From Haplomitrium mnioides (lineage: Eukaryota > Marchantiophyta > Haplomitriopsida > Calobryales), in NCBI GenBank assembly GCA_049999725.1, contig JBNGIS010020564.1, forward strand, positions 1-64,000: 64,000 nucleotides of DNA, given 5' to 3'. Position numbers and translations under genes: made by a program. Under the pieces are notes generated by a model. That model was not told the DNA's origin, ran no database searches, and saw only the letters and a program-made list of their open reading frames with translations. Positions 25,101-35,049 of the stretch are shown in pieces (position 1 is the first letter of the stretch; every line of letters starts with the position of its first letter).

Positions 25101-28100
25101 TGAACTAGAGAAGAGAGGAATTTCCCTAAGAACTTCTGGTCTGGGCGTGATAGAAAACCACTAGGAGCTCAGAGACGAAGCTGCCACATAATTGCAGGTG
25201 GTGTAAAGAATAGAATAGAACAGAATGGGGTGGGGGTTGGGTTGTTAGTCTTTTCAATCTTCAGTACAGATTATCTTGATTAACTTTATGATTGGCTACC
25301 TTGCTTTGTAAGTATGGAGTTCTCTCAATACTTATAAAGATATACAGACTGAGAGTACATTGTGCAGAAGGGTGCAGTCATAGTAACAACCAAAGTAAAC
25401 TGTAACTGAAAGAGATCAAGCAAAGTGAAAATGGGTTCCAGGGGCCGATAAAGCCCCTAGAGTACTTAGACTAATGCTAAACTGAGCAGGCTTCACAAGC
25501 AGACCATATGTTCTTTTCGACAGCAAAACATTAACATCACTGAAATCCTAAACAGCAATCACCAGCCGAATGTAGCCTGCACTATAAGCTGCCCCAGTGT
25601 GGCTCAACCAGGGTAGGGAGGGAGGATTTGCATCTTGCCTCCTCGGATCACAGCAATTTTTCCATCAGCCAATGCTTTTTTCATCTTTCCAAGCTCTGTC
25701 GGAAGATCTTTCCTTTGTTCGAGTGGCAGGTCCTCAAAGATCCGGAAAGGTTTTGGCCTTTCAAGGCTGTTTTGGACTTCAGAAGGGCCTATTGGTCCTT
25801 GGCATTCTGGAACTGGAGCAGAATTGGTCAGCCTTTTCTTGAGGGTCTCCTAATTCTCTTGCATGTCAGATCCATTCTCCCAAGATCACAAGGTACTACG
25901 ACTTGTTGCTGTATGGTCTCCCGAGTGTTTGAGATTGCTCTTCTGGGAGTCCATGGACAATGAGGTTTAGCCCTAGACCCTGCCTCTCCCATTCTGCCTT
26001 CAACTTCCTTTACTGTTTCTCTAACAGTGCCCAGATCCGAGGGTGATTCTTTCACAATGTTAGCCAAGTAACTTGGGTATGCGTTATTTCGTTTCCTGTC
26101 GAGAGTTCCTGTGTAGCACTGCTCCAGTGTTCCAACCGACAGATTTGCTGCCTTCATAAGGCAGATATTTCTGTTATGTGCTTTGCCTCCAGATCATTGA
26201 CTTTGTCTGAGTCAGTTTTTAGCTGCATTAACTGCTCTTCATATGAGGAGCGTTCCTGCTTCAACTGGTATATAAAGGAGGAGTATTGCTGCACCAGCAG
26301 TGCTTCAAGGATGTGTATCTCTATCCCTTCCAAACTTGGTGTCTCATAAGCTTTCTTTGCTCCTTGCCTGTTACTAGAGTATGTCTTGAAGGTTTCGACA
26401 TTGATATCTGAGCTCTCTGAAGTCAGAGTTGCTGAAATCAGGGGTTGCCGAGTCACACTGAAAGAGAGAGCTTGCCGAATCAAGTTTGCTGAAGCTCGCT
26501 GAATAGAATAGAATTCATTTAAGGTCCCATGCCAGCCCTAGGGCCATAAAGACCGGAAGTACAAAAGAGCACCGAGGTGTGGTAAAAGAAAGTAACAACA
26601 ATAGTCTAACACTAGAGGTCATCAACTACATAACAGTAAAGGATGTGAAACCACACCCAGCAAAGGCCAATGGTTTACAAACTAGTAAAATACTAAATAG
26701 TCATAATCAATCACATTAAGATCTAACTATTTCTGTGTATGGCACCAGACCAGGTCGTTGAAGATTTCAATCTGACCGGGGTGGGGGGGAGGGAGGGTAT
26801 CTGCATCTTCTGCATCCTGATTTACAACATATATCAACAGATCACAGTTTTGAGGGGAGAGAAAGTGTAGAATACAGTAGAACTGATTTTTAAGTCTCAA
26901 ACCGGCTCAAAGGCAACAGGAAATTGAGAGAGAAATAGAAATTTGATTTAAGTCCCAAGTCAGCCCTCGGGCCATAGGGACTGAAAGGTACAAAGGCACC
27001 AGAAAGAGGTGCCAGAAGAGGAAAGTAACAGAAAATGAATAACTAACAACAAGTAAAAACCGAAAGGTGAGCAAACACTCACGTGTAGAAAGAAAGAATG
27101 CTCACTCTAAACTCTAAGCTCTCCACGTATTCAGTGTCATACAAAGTAAATGAGGCAGGGGGGAGGGGAACCCCCCGTTTGCCTCAAAGATAAAGTTTGA
27201 AGTTAACCCTAGACTAAAATTTGAAAATTGAAACTGCAACGTCGCCAGTCGGAGAAGTAAGCGTGAGCCTATGTGAAGCGTGTATCATCTCAGCAGCTTG
27301 ATAGGTGTCATCTCAGCCATTGATAGGTGTCATCTCAGCAGCTTGATAGGTGTCATCTCAGCAGCTTGATAGGTGTCATCTCAGCAGCTTGATAAGTGTC
27401 ATCTCAGCATCTTGATAGGTGTCCTCTCAGCAGCTTGATAGGTATTCGGCCTCGGTGTGATCTAGCAGCTCTTTTGAGAAGTGTTCTTGTCTTGATGTGT
27501 GATTGCAGCCCTGACCTGTGGTTGCTGCCTTGTCTTGTGTGTTTGCAGTCCTGTGTGTGTGAATACAGCCCTGGCCGTGTGGTTGCAGCCCTGATCGTGT
27601 GTTTGTTGCCCTGGATGTAGCCTTGTTCTCTGATTGTAGCTTTGTCTTTGTCTCTGAATTCCCGGCTCGAGGTGTGATCCAGTGGCTCCATGGGGTGTGT
27701 TCCAGTCCTTTTGCCCTGATGAGAGATTGCAGCCCCAGATATGGGCTAGTAACTCTGTTGGGGTGTGGTGCAGCCCTGATCTAAGTGGTTGCAGCATTGT
27801 CGTGTGTGATTTCAGTTCTGTCCTGGTGTGAGTATAGCCCTGTCCGTGAGAATGCAGCCTTGTCCATGTGCTTGTAACTCTGACCGTGTGATTGCTGTCC
27901 TAATTGCAGATTGTAGTTTGTCCATGTATCTGATTTCCAGCCCTGGGATGTGATCCAGTAGCACCCATGGGGTGTGCTCTAGCCCTGATCCCTGGGTTGT
28001 GTCCAACCCCCGTGATGTTTTGACTCCAGTCCAGCCTTACCTTGGTTCCAGTCCCAGCTTGATATTGATTCTGATCCCAGCATTCCATAGACTCTAATCT

Positions 28101-29655
28101 CCACCGTACGTTGACTCCAACTTCAGCCTTACCTTGACTCCGATCCAGCCTTGCATTGATTCCAATCCTGTCTTTTGTTGTTCCCGTTCTGTATTTTGAA
28201 TCTCAGTTTACTGTTGGGTATTCCAGCTCTGGTTTCGGATGTAGGGGCTTGTGTACTGGTATGATAGCCCTACTTGGTATTGTGTTTGATCCCGTACTGT
28301 GGTTTGGTCCAGTTCTGCAACCAGATTGGTCGAGCTCTGTTTTTTGCCAGCAAGGCTTGCTTTTGGTGATTCAGCCCTGTATTGGTCCTGGGTCCCGTCT
28401 GATATCCAATCTGTTTTGATATTTGAGGCCCACTCTGTGGTCTGGATTCAGCTTTGTTACCTGATATTCTCGGTCAGAAATCTCTACTTCTGTCCCCGTT
28501 GATCCAGTCTTGGTCTCACCTTCTTGACTCCAGCCCTGCGTTGATTCCTTCCTTGCAGTTGGGTAGTGTGTTGCCCCAGCCTTGTGTTTTGACACAGGTC
28601 TCGTGTTCTCCAGTCAACACAGCATGCCTCTAGATTCCAACCTTACCTAGATTCCAGTCCAGCCTCACATTGACTGCAGTCTCAGCTTCACATTGATCCC
28701 GATCCCCACCTGCCATTGATTCCAATCCCAGCCTTGCATTAATTCCCACTCTAGCCATCCCTGCGTTCCTTTCTTCACTCTGGTCTAGTCACAAGGGGTT
28801 ATTCCGGTCCACTAAAAGGTGCTCCAATCCAGTCACTAGGTGTCCCTCCAGTCCAGCCCCGACGGTCACTCTGTCTTCAGGTTACAGCCCTGAATTATCG
28901 TATTTTCGCCTTGTGTTCTGGTGTCACGGTCTTGAGTTCTGAGTTTTGAAATGTCTGCCTTTTGGTTCCGCTTTGGTCTCCTTTTGATCCGATCTCCTGA
29001 CTCCAGCTATACCTTGATTCCAATCCAGCCTTACCTTGATTCTGATCACATCCACACATTGACTCCACTCTTGAGAGAGAGAGAGAGAGAGAGATGCTTG
29101 GTGTGATGCTTGTAGAGACTGGATGAAGGCTCATAATGAAGAGAAGAGAGAAAACATTCTTGAAACCTTTGACAGAACCTGGGGCGCCAGGCATTTTCTC
29201 TGTATATGTGATGAAGACAGTGTTTACTGGAATCTGAATGTTAGTAGTAATCTGGATTGAGGGTATAGGGTTACTTTGGTTTACCAGGCTAGGTCCTGAA
29301 AGGGATTGAATAGTTGATGGTTTTGCCGCTCGGCCTGATTGCTGGCCATGGTTGTACCTTTGATGCTTGAAAGTAAATAAAGTTGTTTGCTTTCAGTCCA
29401 AAAAAAAAAAAAAGAGAAAGAGAGTATATTAACAAGTTAACAAGTGTAGATGAAATCACTCCAATTTGTTTGGTAGTTGGTATAACTCCACTGTCCAGCT
29501 GGTGGGAATGAGAAACTTGGGATATGTCCGGTGTGTATTTCTCTAATCATCCTGATTTAGGACTGTATCAACAGATCATGGTTTTGAGGGGAGAGAGTAC
29601 AATGTAAAATAGAGTAGAATTGATTTAAGTCCCAAACCGGCCCAAAGGCAACAGG

Positions 29656-29694
<39 letters not shown>

Positions 29695-30051
29695 ATAGAA
29701 TAGAATATAGTTATGAAGTTGTGGAGAGTAAAACTAACCACAAAAACAAACAAATGAAAGTTGCAATAGTTTAGGAAAAACCTACACACATCACAACTGT
29801 CACACATAGAGTGCAGCCTTCACAATATGGTGTCAGACACAAAGTTTCAGACTATTCAGCCTCATTATGTGTAGCAGTGACAAGCTGCCACAACTTCCTG
29901 CTGGTTTCATCAGTTCCCGACAACAGATCCTGATCAATCTTCGTCCTGAAATTCTGCCACTTTCCAGAAGTAACGGGAAAACTCAGTCATGATGACACCT
30001 AGCACTCCACCAAGAATCCAAACTTGAATAGAATAGAATAGAATGAAATAG

Positions 30052-30092
<41 letters not shown>

Positions 30093-30353
30093 ATAACAAG
30101 TTAACAAGTGTAATCACTCCAATTTGTTTGGTAGTTGGTATATTTCCATTGGCCAGCTGGTGGGAACCAGAAACTTCAGATATGTCCGGTGTGTATTTCT
30201 CTAATCATCCTGATTTACAACGTATATCAACAGATGACGGTTTTGAGGGGAGAGAGAGTACACTGTAGAATAGAGTAGAATTGACTTAAGTCCCGAACAG
30301 GCCCGAAGGCAACAGGAAACTGAGAGAGAGAAAATAGAATAGAATAGAATAGA

Positions 30354-30414
<61 letters not shown>

Positions 30415-30647
30415 GAGAGAATTGAGTGTTCAGAGCTAATCGCATCAACAAACATACCTGAAATATGAGGAACAGTCAGAATTCGTATCCGGTTGTCTGT
30501 AGAAATCTTCACTCCACAAGACAAGCATAATTTTCCACTGGCCCTGCAAACAAAGTTTGCAGGACCAGCTCCATACTTCACTCGAACTGGTTTGCTAGTG
30601 ATGCATAGACAAACATCGGGAATCCGAAATCCTATAATTGAAGGCAT
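22134..30647 (-). CDS. mTERF-domain protein, probably organelle-targeted
   Basis: Three minus-strand exons: 30647-30458, 23561-23355 and 23209-22134, giving 490 codons. Phases join at CATATTTCAG|GTATGT with CTGAAG|TG, and at ATCTCAG|GTAAG with GTGCAG|GT. Exon 1 starts [10 protein letters not shown] and is rich in basic and hydroxylated residues with almost no acidic ones, like a plastid or mitochondrial presequence. Exon 2 encodes a helical linker ([17 protein letters not shown]). Exon 3 holds about seven mTERF motifs, each roughly 35 residues with the pattern xxRFPxxxGxSxxxxxKPxxxFL, and ends in [20 protein letters not shown], a typical C-terminus for plant mTERFs. Family members bind nucleic acid in plastids or mitochondria and act in transcription, splicing or RNA stability. 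Exons 2 and 3 belong together with high confidence. Exon 1 lies 6.9 kb away and is assigned from phase, strand and presequence character. A frameshift-free reading and absence of stops suggest a working gene. Confidence 0.82.
23690..23930. repeat. Dispersed repeat family R1, copy 2 (mTERF intron 1)
   Basis: It contains CACATTGTGGTGTCAGTCAC, ATAGTTTGAGACCA, CTTTCCTGAAGTAAC and GAACACTCCACCAAG in the same order as the other copies. It lies just inside intron 1 next to exon 2. Confidence 0.65.
24021..24141 (+). repeat. Left arm of a 121 bp inverted repeat
   Basis: It is nearly the exact reverse complement of 25223-25343. The outer end begins TATATCTTTATAAGTATTGA and the inner end finishes CCACCCCCACCCCATTC. 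The loop is 1,081 bases. Confidence 0.85.
24150..24240. repeat. A-rich tract with CTAA repeats
   Basis: AAATAAAA-type low complexity ending in four to five CTAA units. No gene. Confidence 0.7.
24250..24460. repeat. Dispersed repeat family R1, copy 3 (diverged)
   Basis: It retains TTCGTCAGTTCCCAGC, CTTTTCCGGAAGTGG and GGCTAGCACTGCCCTC in the family order, but the 5' half is weak. It lies inside the inverted-repeat loop. Confidence 0.5.
25223..25343 (-). repeat. Right arm of the 121 bp inverted repeat
   Basis: Reverse complement of 24021-24141 with only a few mismatches. If the mTERF pre-mRNA is transcribed through, the two arms could pair into a long hairpin. Confidence 0.85.
25600..26510 (-). 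pseudogene. Broken coding remnant, possibly LINE ORF1-like
   Basis: On the minus strand several open stretches read in series but in different frames. 26483-26154 contains a heptad-like coiled coil ([20 protein letters not shown]). 25860-25630 contains [20 protein letters not shown] and a following Lys/Ala-rich stretch. Coiled coil plus a basic RNA-binding-like end is reminiscent of LINE ORF1, and LINE tails exist nearby. No diagnostic motif is visible, so the assignment is weak. It lies within mTERF intron 1 in the same orientation as the gene. Confidence 0.3.
26511..26960. repeat. Copies of intron-specific duplicated segment R2
   Basis: 26511-26575 (AAGGTCCCATGCCAGCCCTA) and 26800-26960 (TTGAGGGGAGAG, AAACCGGCTCAAAGGCAACA) resemble parts of the duplicated segment at 29440-29690 and 30095-30330. 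Pentamer AGAAT runs adjoin several copies. Confidence 0.6.
27283..27445. repeat. 23 bp tandem repeat, about 7 units
   Basis: The unit contains TTGATAGGTGTCATCTCAG followed by CAGC. Seven near-identical copies run in direct succession inside mTERF intron 1. Confidence 0.9.
27446..29075. repeat. Degenerate minisatellite, about 25-30 bp period
   Basis: The first part repeats TGTGNTTGCAGCCCTG-type words. From about 28000 the words become TTGATTCCAGTCCAGCCTTA-like. Variation is too great for a fixed unit. All six frames are open for long distances because of the repeat composition, so none is treated as coding. Confidence 0.7.
29091..29413 (+). mobile_element. 5'-truncated LINE 3' end with poly(A)
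   Basis: It matches 62432-62748 base for base over most of its length: AGAACCTGGGGCGCCAGGCA, then GGCCTGATTGCTGGCC, then TTGAAAGTAAATAAAGTTGT and a poly(A) of about 14. Only the last 320 bases of the element are present. GA repeats flank both ends, so the target duplication cannot be delimited. It lies in mTERF intron 1, antisense to the gene. Confidence 0.85.
29440..29695. repeat. Duplicated intron segment R2, copy A, with GA tract
   Basis: It contains TCCAATTTGTTTGGTAGTTG, GATATGTCCGGTGTGTATTT and AACAGGAAATTGAGAGAG and ends in a GA dinucleotide run (29663-29694). It is repeated at 30095-30330. Confidence 0.8.
29810..30010. repeat. Dispersed repeat family R1, copy 4
   Basis: It contains CACAATATGGTGTCAGACAC, AAAGTTTCAGACTA, CAGCCTCATTATGTG, CTTTCCAGAAGTAAC and CTAGCACTCCACCAAG. 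This copy and copy 2 are the most complete. Confidence 0.7.
30050..30425. repeat. Duplicated segment R2, copy B, flanked by GA tracts
   Basis: GA runs occupy 30058-30090 and 30357-30420, the segment matching 29440-29690 lies between, and AGAAT pentamers precede each GA run. It ends about 30 bases from the exon 1 donor of the mTERF gene. Confidence 0.85.
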
Positions 30648-31142
30648 ACTCGCGTCACGGAATCATCCAAGCTAGGCACTGTACCCCTCCCAACTAGCAA
30701 ATGAGAATGAGAAGTGAAGGATTTCGCCAGAACCAGTTCGTTTCAACCTTACAATTAGACACCCAGAACAATTGATTCCGCAGATTCTTCCAAGGACTCA
30801 AAGTGTGCGAGACTATCATCGCCTCCCCTTCCGTTTCTTTCAAGGGCAGCTGGTACATTCCGCCAGACCGCCATTGTCGGCTCGTGGAATGCAGGGGGAA
30901 GATTCTTTTCCACTGACCCCAAAGCAAACATTCCCATTCGTCCTAGGGGTTGAAAAGAACAAATCCAGAAATTTGGATATCTGTCAGCAAAAGGTGTAGA
31001 GCAGATTCTGTTCCAACTTCTCTAAATCATTATATTATCTATCTGCAACTACTTAAAAAGTCACTGGTGCAACTCCAACTCCTATACTTGTTGACAATTC
31101 TGGAGGCCCTTTAGAGTCATGTCTACTTATACTCACTTTTGT
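30648..31142. other. mTERF upstream flank
   Basis: It should hold the promoter and 5' UTR of the minus-strand mTERF gene. No recognisable gene is present; only short overlapping frames occur. Confidence 0.45.
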
Positions 31143-33075
31143 TGGAGCATCTCCAACCATCATGGTTTGGAGTCATAAGCACAAACAAGTATGTCTCCGG
31201 TTTTGTTCGAGCATCTCCAACCATTATGGTTTGGAGGTATGGGCAAACAAGTATGTCTCTTGTTTTGTTGGAGCATCTCCAACCATTATGGTTTGGAGTC
31301 ACACGCACAAACAAGTATGTCTTCAGTTTTGTTCGAGCATCTCCAACCATTATGGTTTGGAGGCATAGGCAAACAAGTATGTCTCTGGTTTTGTTGGAGC
31401 ATCTCCAACCATTATGGTTTGGAGGCATAACTAAACAAGTATGTCTCCTATTTTGTTGGAGCACCTCCAACCATTATAGTTTAGAGGCATAGCCAAACAA
31501 GTATATCTCTGGTTTTGTTGGAGCATCTCCAACGATTATGGTTAGGAGATAAAGGCACAAACAAGTATGTCTTCGGTTTTGTTGGAGCATCTCCAACCAT
31601 TATGGTTTGGAGGCATAGACACAAACAAGTATGTCTCTAGTTTTGTTGGAGCATCTCCAACCATTCTAGTTTGGAGTCATTGGCACAAACAAGTATGTCT
31701 CTGGTTTTGTTGGAACATCTCCAATCATTATGGTTTGGAGGCATATGCACAAACAAGTATGTCTCCAATTTTGTTGGAGCATCTCCAACCATTATGGTTT
31801 GGAGTCATNNNNNNNNNNAGCATCTCCAACCATTATGGTTTGGAGTCATAGGCACAAACAAGTATGTCTCCGGTTTTGTTGGAGCATCTTCAATCATTAT
31901 GGTTTAGAAGCATAGCCAAACAAGTATGTCTGATTATGTTGGAGCATCTCCAACATGGTTTGAAGTCATAGGCACAAAAAAGTATGTCTCTGGTTTTGTT
32001 GGAACATCTCCAACCATTATGGTTTAGAGGCATAGCCAAACAAATATGTCTCCGGTTTTGTTGGAGCAACTCCAATCATTATGGTTAGGAGGCATTAGCA
32101 CAAACAAGCATGTCTCCGATTTTATTAGAGCATCTCCAACCATTGTGGTTTGGAGGCAAAGGCGCAAACAAGTATGTCTCCAATTTTGTTGGAGCATCCC
32201 CAACCATCATGGTTTGGAGGCATAGGCACAAACAAGTATGTCTTCAGTTTTGTTGGAGCATCTCCAACCATTATGGTTTGGAGTCATGGGCAAACAAGTA
32301 TGCCTCTCGTTTTGTTGGAGCATCTTCAACCATTATGGTATGGAGGCATAGCCAAACAAGTATGTCTCCAGTTTTGTTGGAGCACCTCCAACCATTATGG
32401 TTTGGAGGCATAGCCAAACAAGTATGTCTCTGATTTTGTTGGAACATCTCGAACCATTATGGTTTGGATGCATAGGCACAAACAAGTATGTCTCCGGTTT
32501 TGTTGGAGCATCTCCAACCATTATAGTTTGGAGGCATTTGCAAACAAGTATGACTCATGTTTTGTTCAAGCATCTCCAACCATTATCATTTGGAGGCATA
32601 GGCACAAACAAGTATGTCTCTAGTTTGTTGGAGCATCTCCAACCATTATGGTTTGGAGGCATAAGCACAAACAAGTATGTCTCCGGTTTTGTTGGAGCAT
32701 CTGCAACCACTATGGTTTGGAGGCATAGATACAAACAAGTATGTCTCTAGTTTTTTTTTAGCATCTCCAACCATTATAGTTTGGAGGCATAGACACAAAC
32801 AAGTATGTCTCTGGATTTGTTGGAGCATCTCCAACCATTATGGTTTGGAGGCATTGGCACAAACAAGTGTGCCTCCGGTTTTGTATGAGCATCTCCAACC
32901 ATTATGGTTTGGAGGCACAAGCACAAACAAGTATGTCTCCAGTTTTGTTGAAGCATCTCCAATCATTATGGTTTGGAGGCATTGGCACAAACAAATGTGC
33001 CTCTGATTTTGTTAGAGCATCTTGAACCATTATAGTTTGCAAGCATAAGCACAAACAAGTATGTCTCCGGTTACT
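31143..33075. repeat. 62-64 bp minisatellite, about 30 units, each with a palindrome
   Basis: Each unit reads TTGTTGGAGCATCTC, CCAACCATTATGGTTTGG, AGGCATAGGCACAAACAAG, TATGTCTCCGGTTT. Unit starts near 31143, 31207, 31269, 31333, 31395, 31457 and 31519 show a 62-64 base step. Length differences come mainly from the presence or absence of a short CACA element before AACAAG. The core CCAACCATTATGGTTTGG is a near-perfect inverted repeat. Ten Ns at 31809-31818 mark a gap, so the true copy number is unknown. Open frames across the array are a by-product of the repeat. Confidence 0.95.
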
Positions 33076-33243
33076 AATGACCATAATGAAGTAGAAAAAA
33101 ACACTAAAGAAGTGCCCAAGTTACACCATAGTCTAGCAAAATCTTGCCCAAGTTACATCCTCAAACTCTTGCTACAAAATTGTTCTAATAACAAAATTAG
33201 AAGTATCAAAATCAATTATATAATGTGTCTTTGGATCGTATGG

Positions 33244-33673
33244 CTATAGAATAGGACATGAAGTGACTGCATCTTTGAGTTGTTGAAATGCCGCTTGTTC
33301 TTTGGTGGTCCATTGAAACTTGACCTCCCTACCTAGCAGATCTGTAAACGGTCCAGCAATATGTGCATAATAATAAATGAATCGTCGATAGAAGCTTGCC
33401 AATCCATTGAAGGCTCCAATGTCCTTTGCCTCCTTTTGTGTTGACCACTGTGTAACAACCTTGATTTTCTCGTCTTCCATCTTTATACCATTCGTAGACA
33501 CCTTGTGCCCTAGTTAAGTAACCTCTTGCTTCCAAAATTTGCACTTGGATCTCTTACAATGAAACTTCCAATTGCACAATCTTTGCAAAACTTCTCTCAT
33601 ATAATTGCGATGTTCAGCTTCAATTTTGCTAAAAGTAAGAAAATTATTCAAGAATACCAAAATTGATTTATCC
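33244..33673 (-). pseudogene. Element A pol, RT palm to RNase H start (fragment)
   Basis: On the minus strand from 33673: LDKSILVFLNNFLTFSK (the YVDD-box region, with the Asp pair now NN), then WKFHCKRSKCKFWK, then FNGLASFYRRFI, and the start of RNase H (FQWTTKEQAAFQQLKDAV). One in-frame stop follows KQEVT. This is the downstream part of the RT that also appears at 38204-38123 and 41600-40770, interrupted by elements B and C. It ends abruptly 170 bases above the minisatellite. Confidence 0.8.
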
Positions 33674-34058
33674 AATAATAGTACAAGCATAAGGTTGCAC
33701 TATTTATAAGAAAATAGAGAGGAGTGAAAGAAGTGGTAGTCAATCACTTTTAGGGTTGAGATTAGATTACTTGCCTTTGAACTCACTTTTGGTAGAGAGT
33801 CACTTTTAGGGCTGAAATTAGAAGTGACTTGTAAGTGAAGAAAAAATGATAACACCCTCTTCTCTTGTATAAATAGAAGGGCTTCTTAGCCCCACTTCTC
33901 ATTATGAAGTTCCTCTCAATTCGGTTTGGCTCTTTGGTTGTTTGGCTTTGGCTAGCACTCTTGGCTTTGGTTTGCTTATTGGCCTTGAGCTATGTAACTC
34001 TTTTAGAATTATCTTGAAGTGTTACTTGTTTGGAAGTTGGTCTCTGAGTTCTTTTACA
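33674..34058 (+). repeat. Element B 5' LTR
   Basis: It starts at the AATAATAGTACAAG equivalent of the family TGTAATAG start and ends CTTTTACA. It contains AGTCACTTTT boxes and a TATA box (GTATAAATAG near 33868). The terminal TG is mutated. Confidence 0.85.
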
Positions 34059-34059
34059 T

Positions 34060-34071
34060 TGGTATCAGAGC
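34060..34071 (+). promoter_or_regulatory. Element B primer binding site (initiator tRNA-Met)
   Basis: TGGTATCAGAGC, two bases after the LTR end, is the classic complement of the plant initiator tRNA-Met 3' end. Confidence 0.9.
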
Positions 34072-34089
34072 CACGGTTCTTTTTGGTGG

Positions 34090-34990
34090 AATGAAGAATC
34101 AAGAAGCGAGGATGCAAGCGATACAACAACAAATTGAACATCTTTCTCGTTTGCTAGAAGTTCAAATGCAAATGGTTCTGGGTACATTTTAAAGAAAAAG
34201 ATAGTCATGTGCGGTTTCTAATGCCAAAAGCATATGATATGAAGACGATTTATGGTGTATCTGAGAACTTCTTGTTCGATTGCGAACAATATTTTGAGGC
34301 TACCGGCATAAGAGAGAATGGTCGAAGAATTCTATTTGCTACAAGTCAATTGGAAGAAGTGGCAAAACTTGGTGGAGATATCAAACTGAGCAAGCTCAAC
34401 GTGGATTTGTCACTCCAATTTCTTCTTGGCAAGAGTTTAAAGAAGCGGTGAATCTAAGATTTAGGGTTCTAAATGCTCCAAAGGTGGGCAAGAGATCATT
34501 TGGTAAAATTGAAGCAACTTTGTACAGTAAGGAGCTATGTCACGCAATTTCAAAATATCATTATGTAAATTTCTAATATGAGCAAGGGAGAAGCTTTGGA
34601 TTGTTTTGTTTGAGGATTGAAGCCTTGCATTGGAATGGAAGTGACAATGAGAGAGCCCTCTCAACTAGAAGAAGCAATGCATATGACGGAACGATACGAC
34701 TCGCTATTAGCGACCACCGAAGGTAGGCCACGTCCACAACAAGCTTTACCAAATGTTCGTGTGCTAGCAAATGAGGTTGCATCTATGAAGATTGATACGA
34801 CGTAGAGAGTGGCACTCACTGATGTAGGGCGTAAGTGCATACGCCAAAGTGGAGGATGTTTTTATTGTCGATAGTTTGGTCATATGATTGCAAATTGCCC
34901 ACGTTGTTAAGATTTACCACGTGCTCTTGTTCAAGTGGCAACTGTTGAAGAAGAAAATTAGGGAAATAACCGATCTAAGTAAAGATAGTT
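34090..34990 (+). pseudogene. Element B gag remnant with zinc knuckle
   Basis: An N-terminal coiled stretch (QAIQQQIEHLSRLLEVQMQM) is followed by a retrotrans-gag core (FLFDCEQYFEATGIRENGRR, 34209-34451), then frameshifts. A CX2CX4HX4C knuckle at 34857-34898 is intact in spacing, but its sixth codon is TAG. Confidence 0.75.
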
Positions 34991-35049
34991 GAGTGGTTTA
35001 CTAAAAGCTTGATTAGTTCCAATGGCATGAAAGGTTCGACATGAATTAG

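Noticed and set aside
30201-30451. Leu/Ser-rich minus frames over the GA tract
   Set aside because: They translate a GA dinucleotide repeat. Only 30458-30647 of that frame is kept, as mTERF exon 1.
31139-32750. Frames of 60-117 codons on both strands reading repeats such as SNHYGLEA
   Set aside because: They follow the 62-64 bp minisatellite and occur in several frames at once, so they are repeat artefacts.
31143-33075. A CRISPR-like array
   Set aside because: The whole 62-64 bp unit is repeated with no unique spacers, and the DNA is from a plant.
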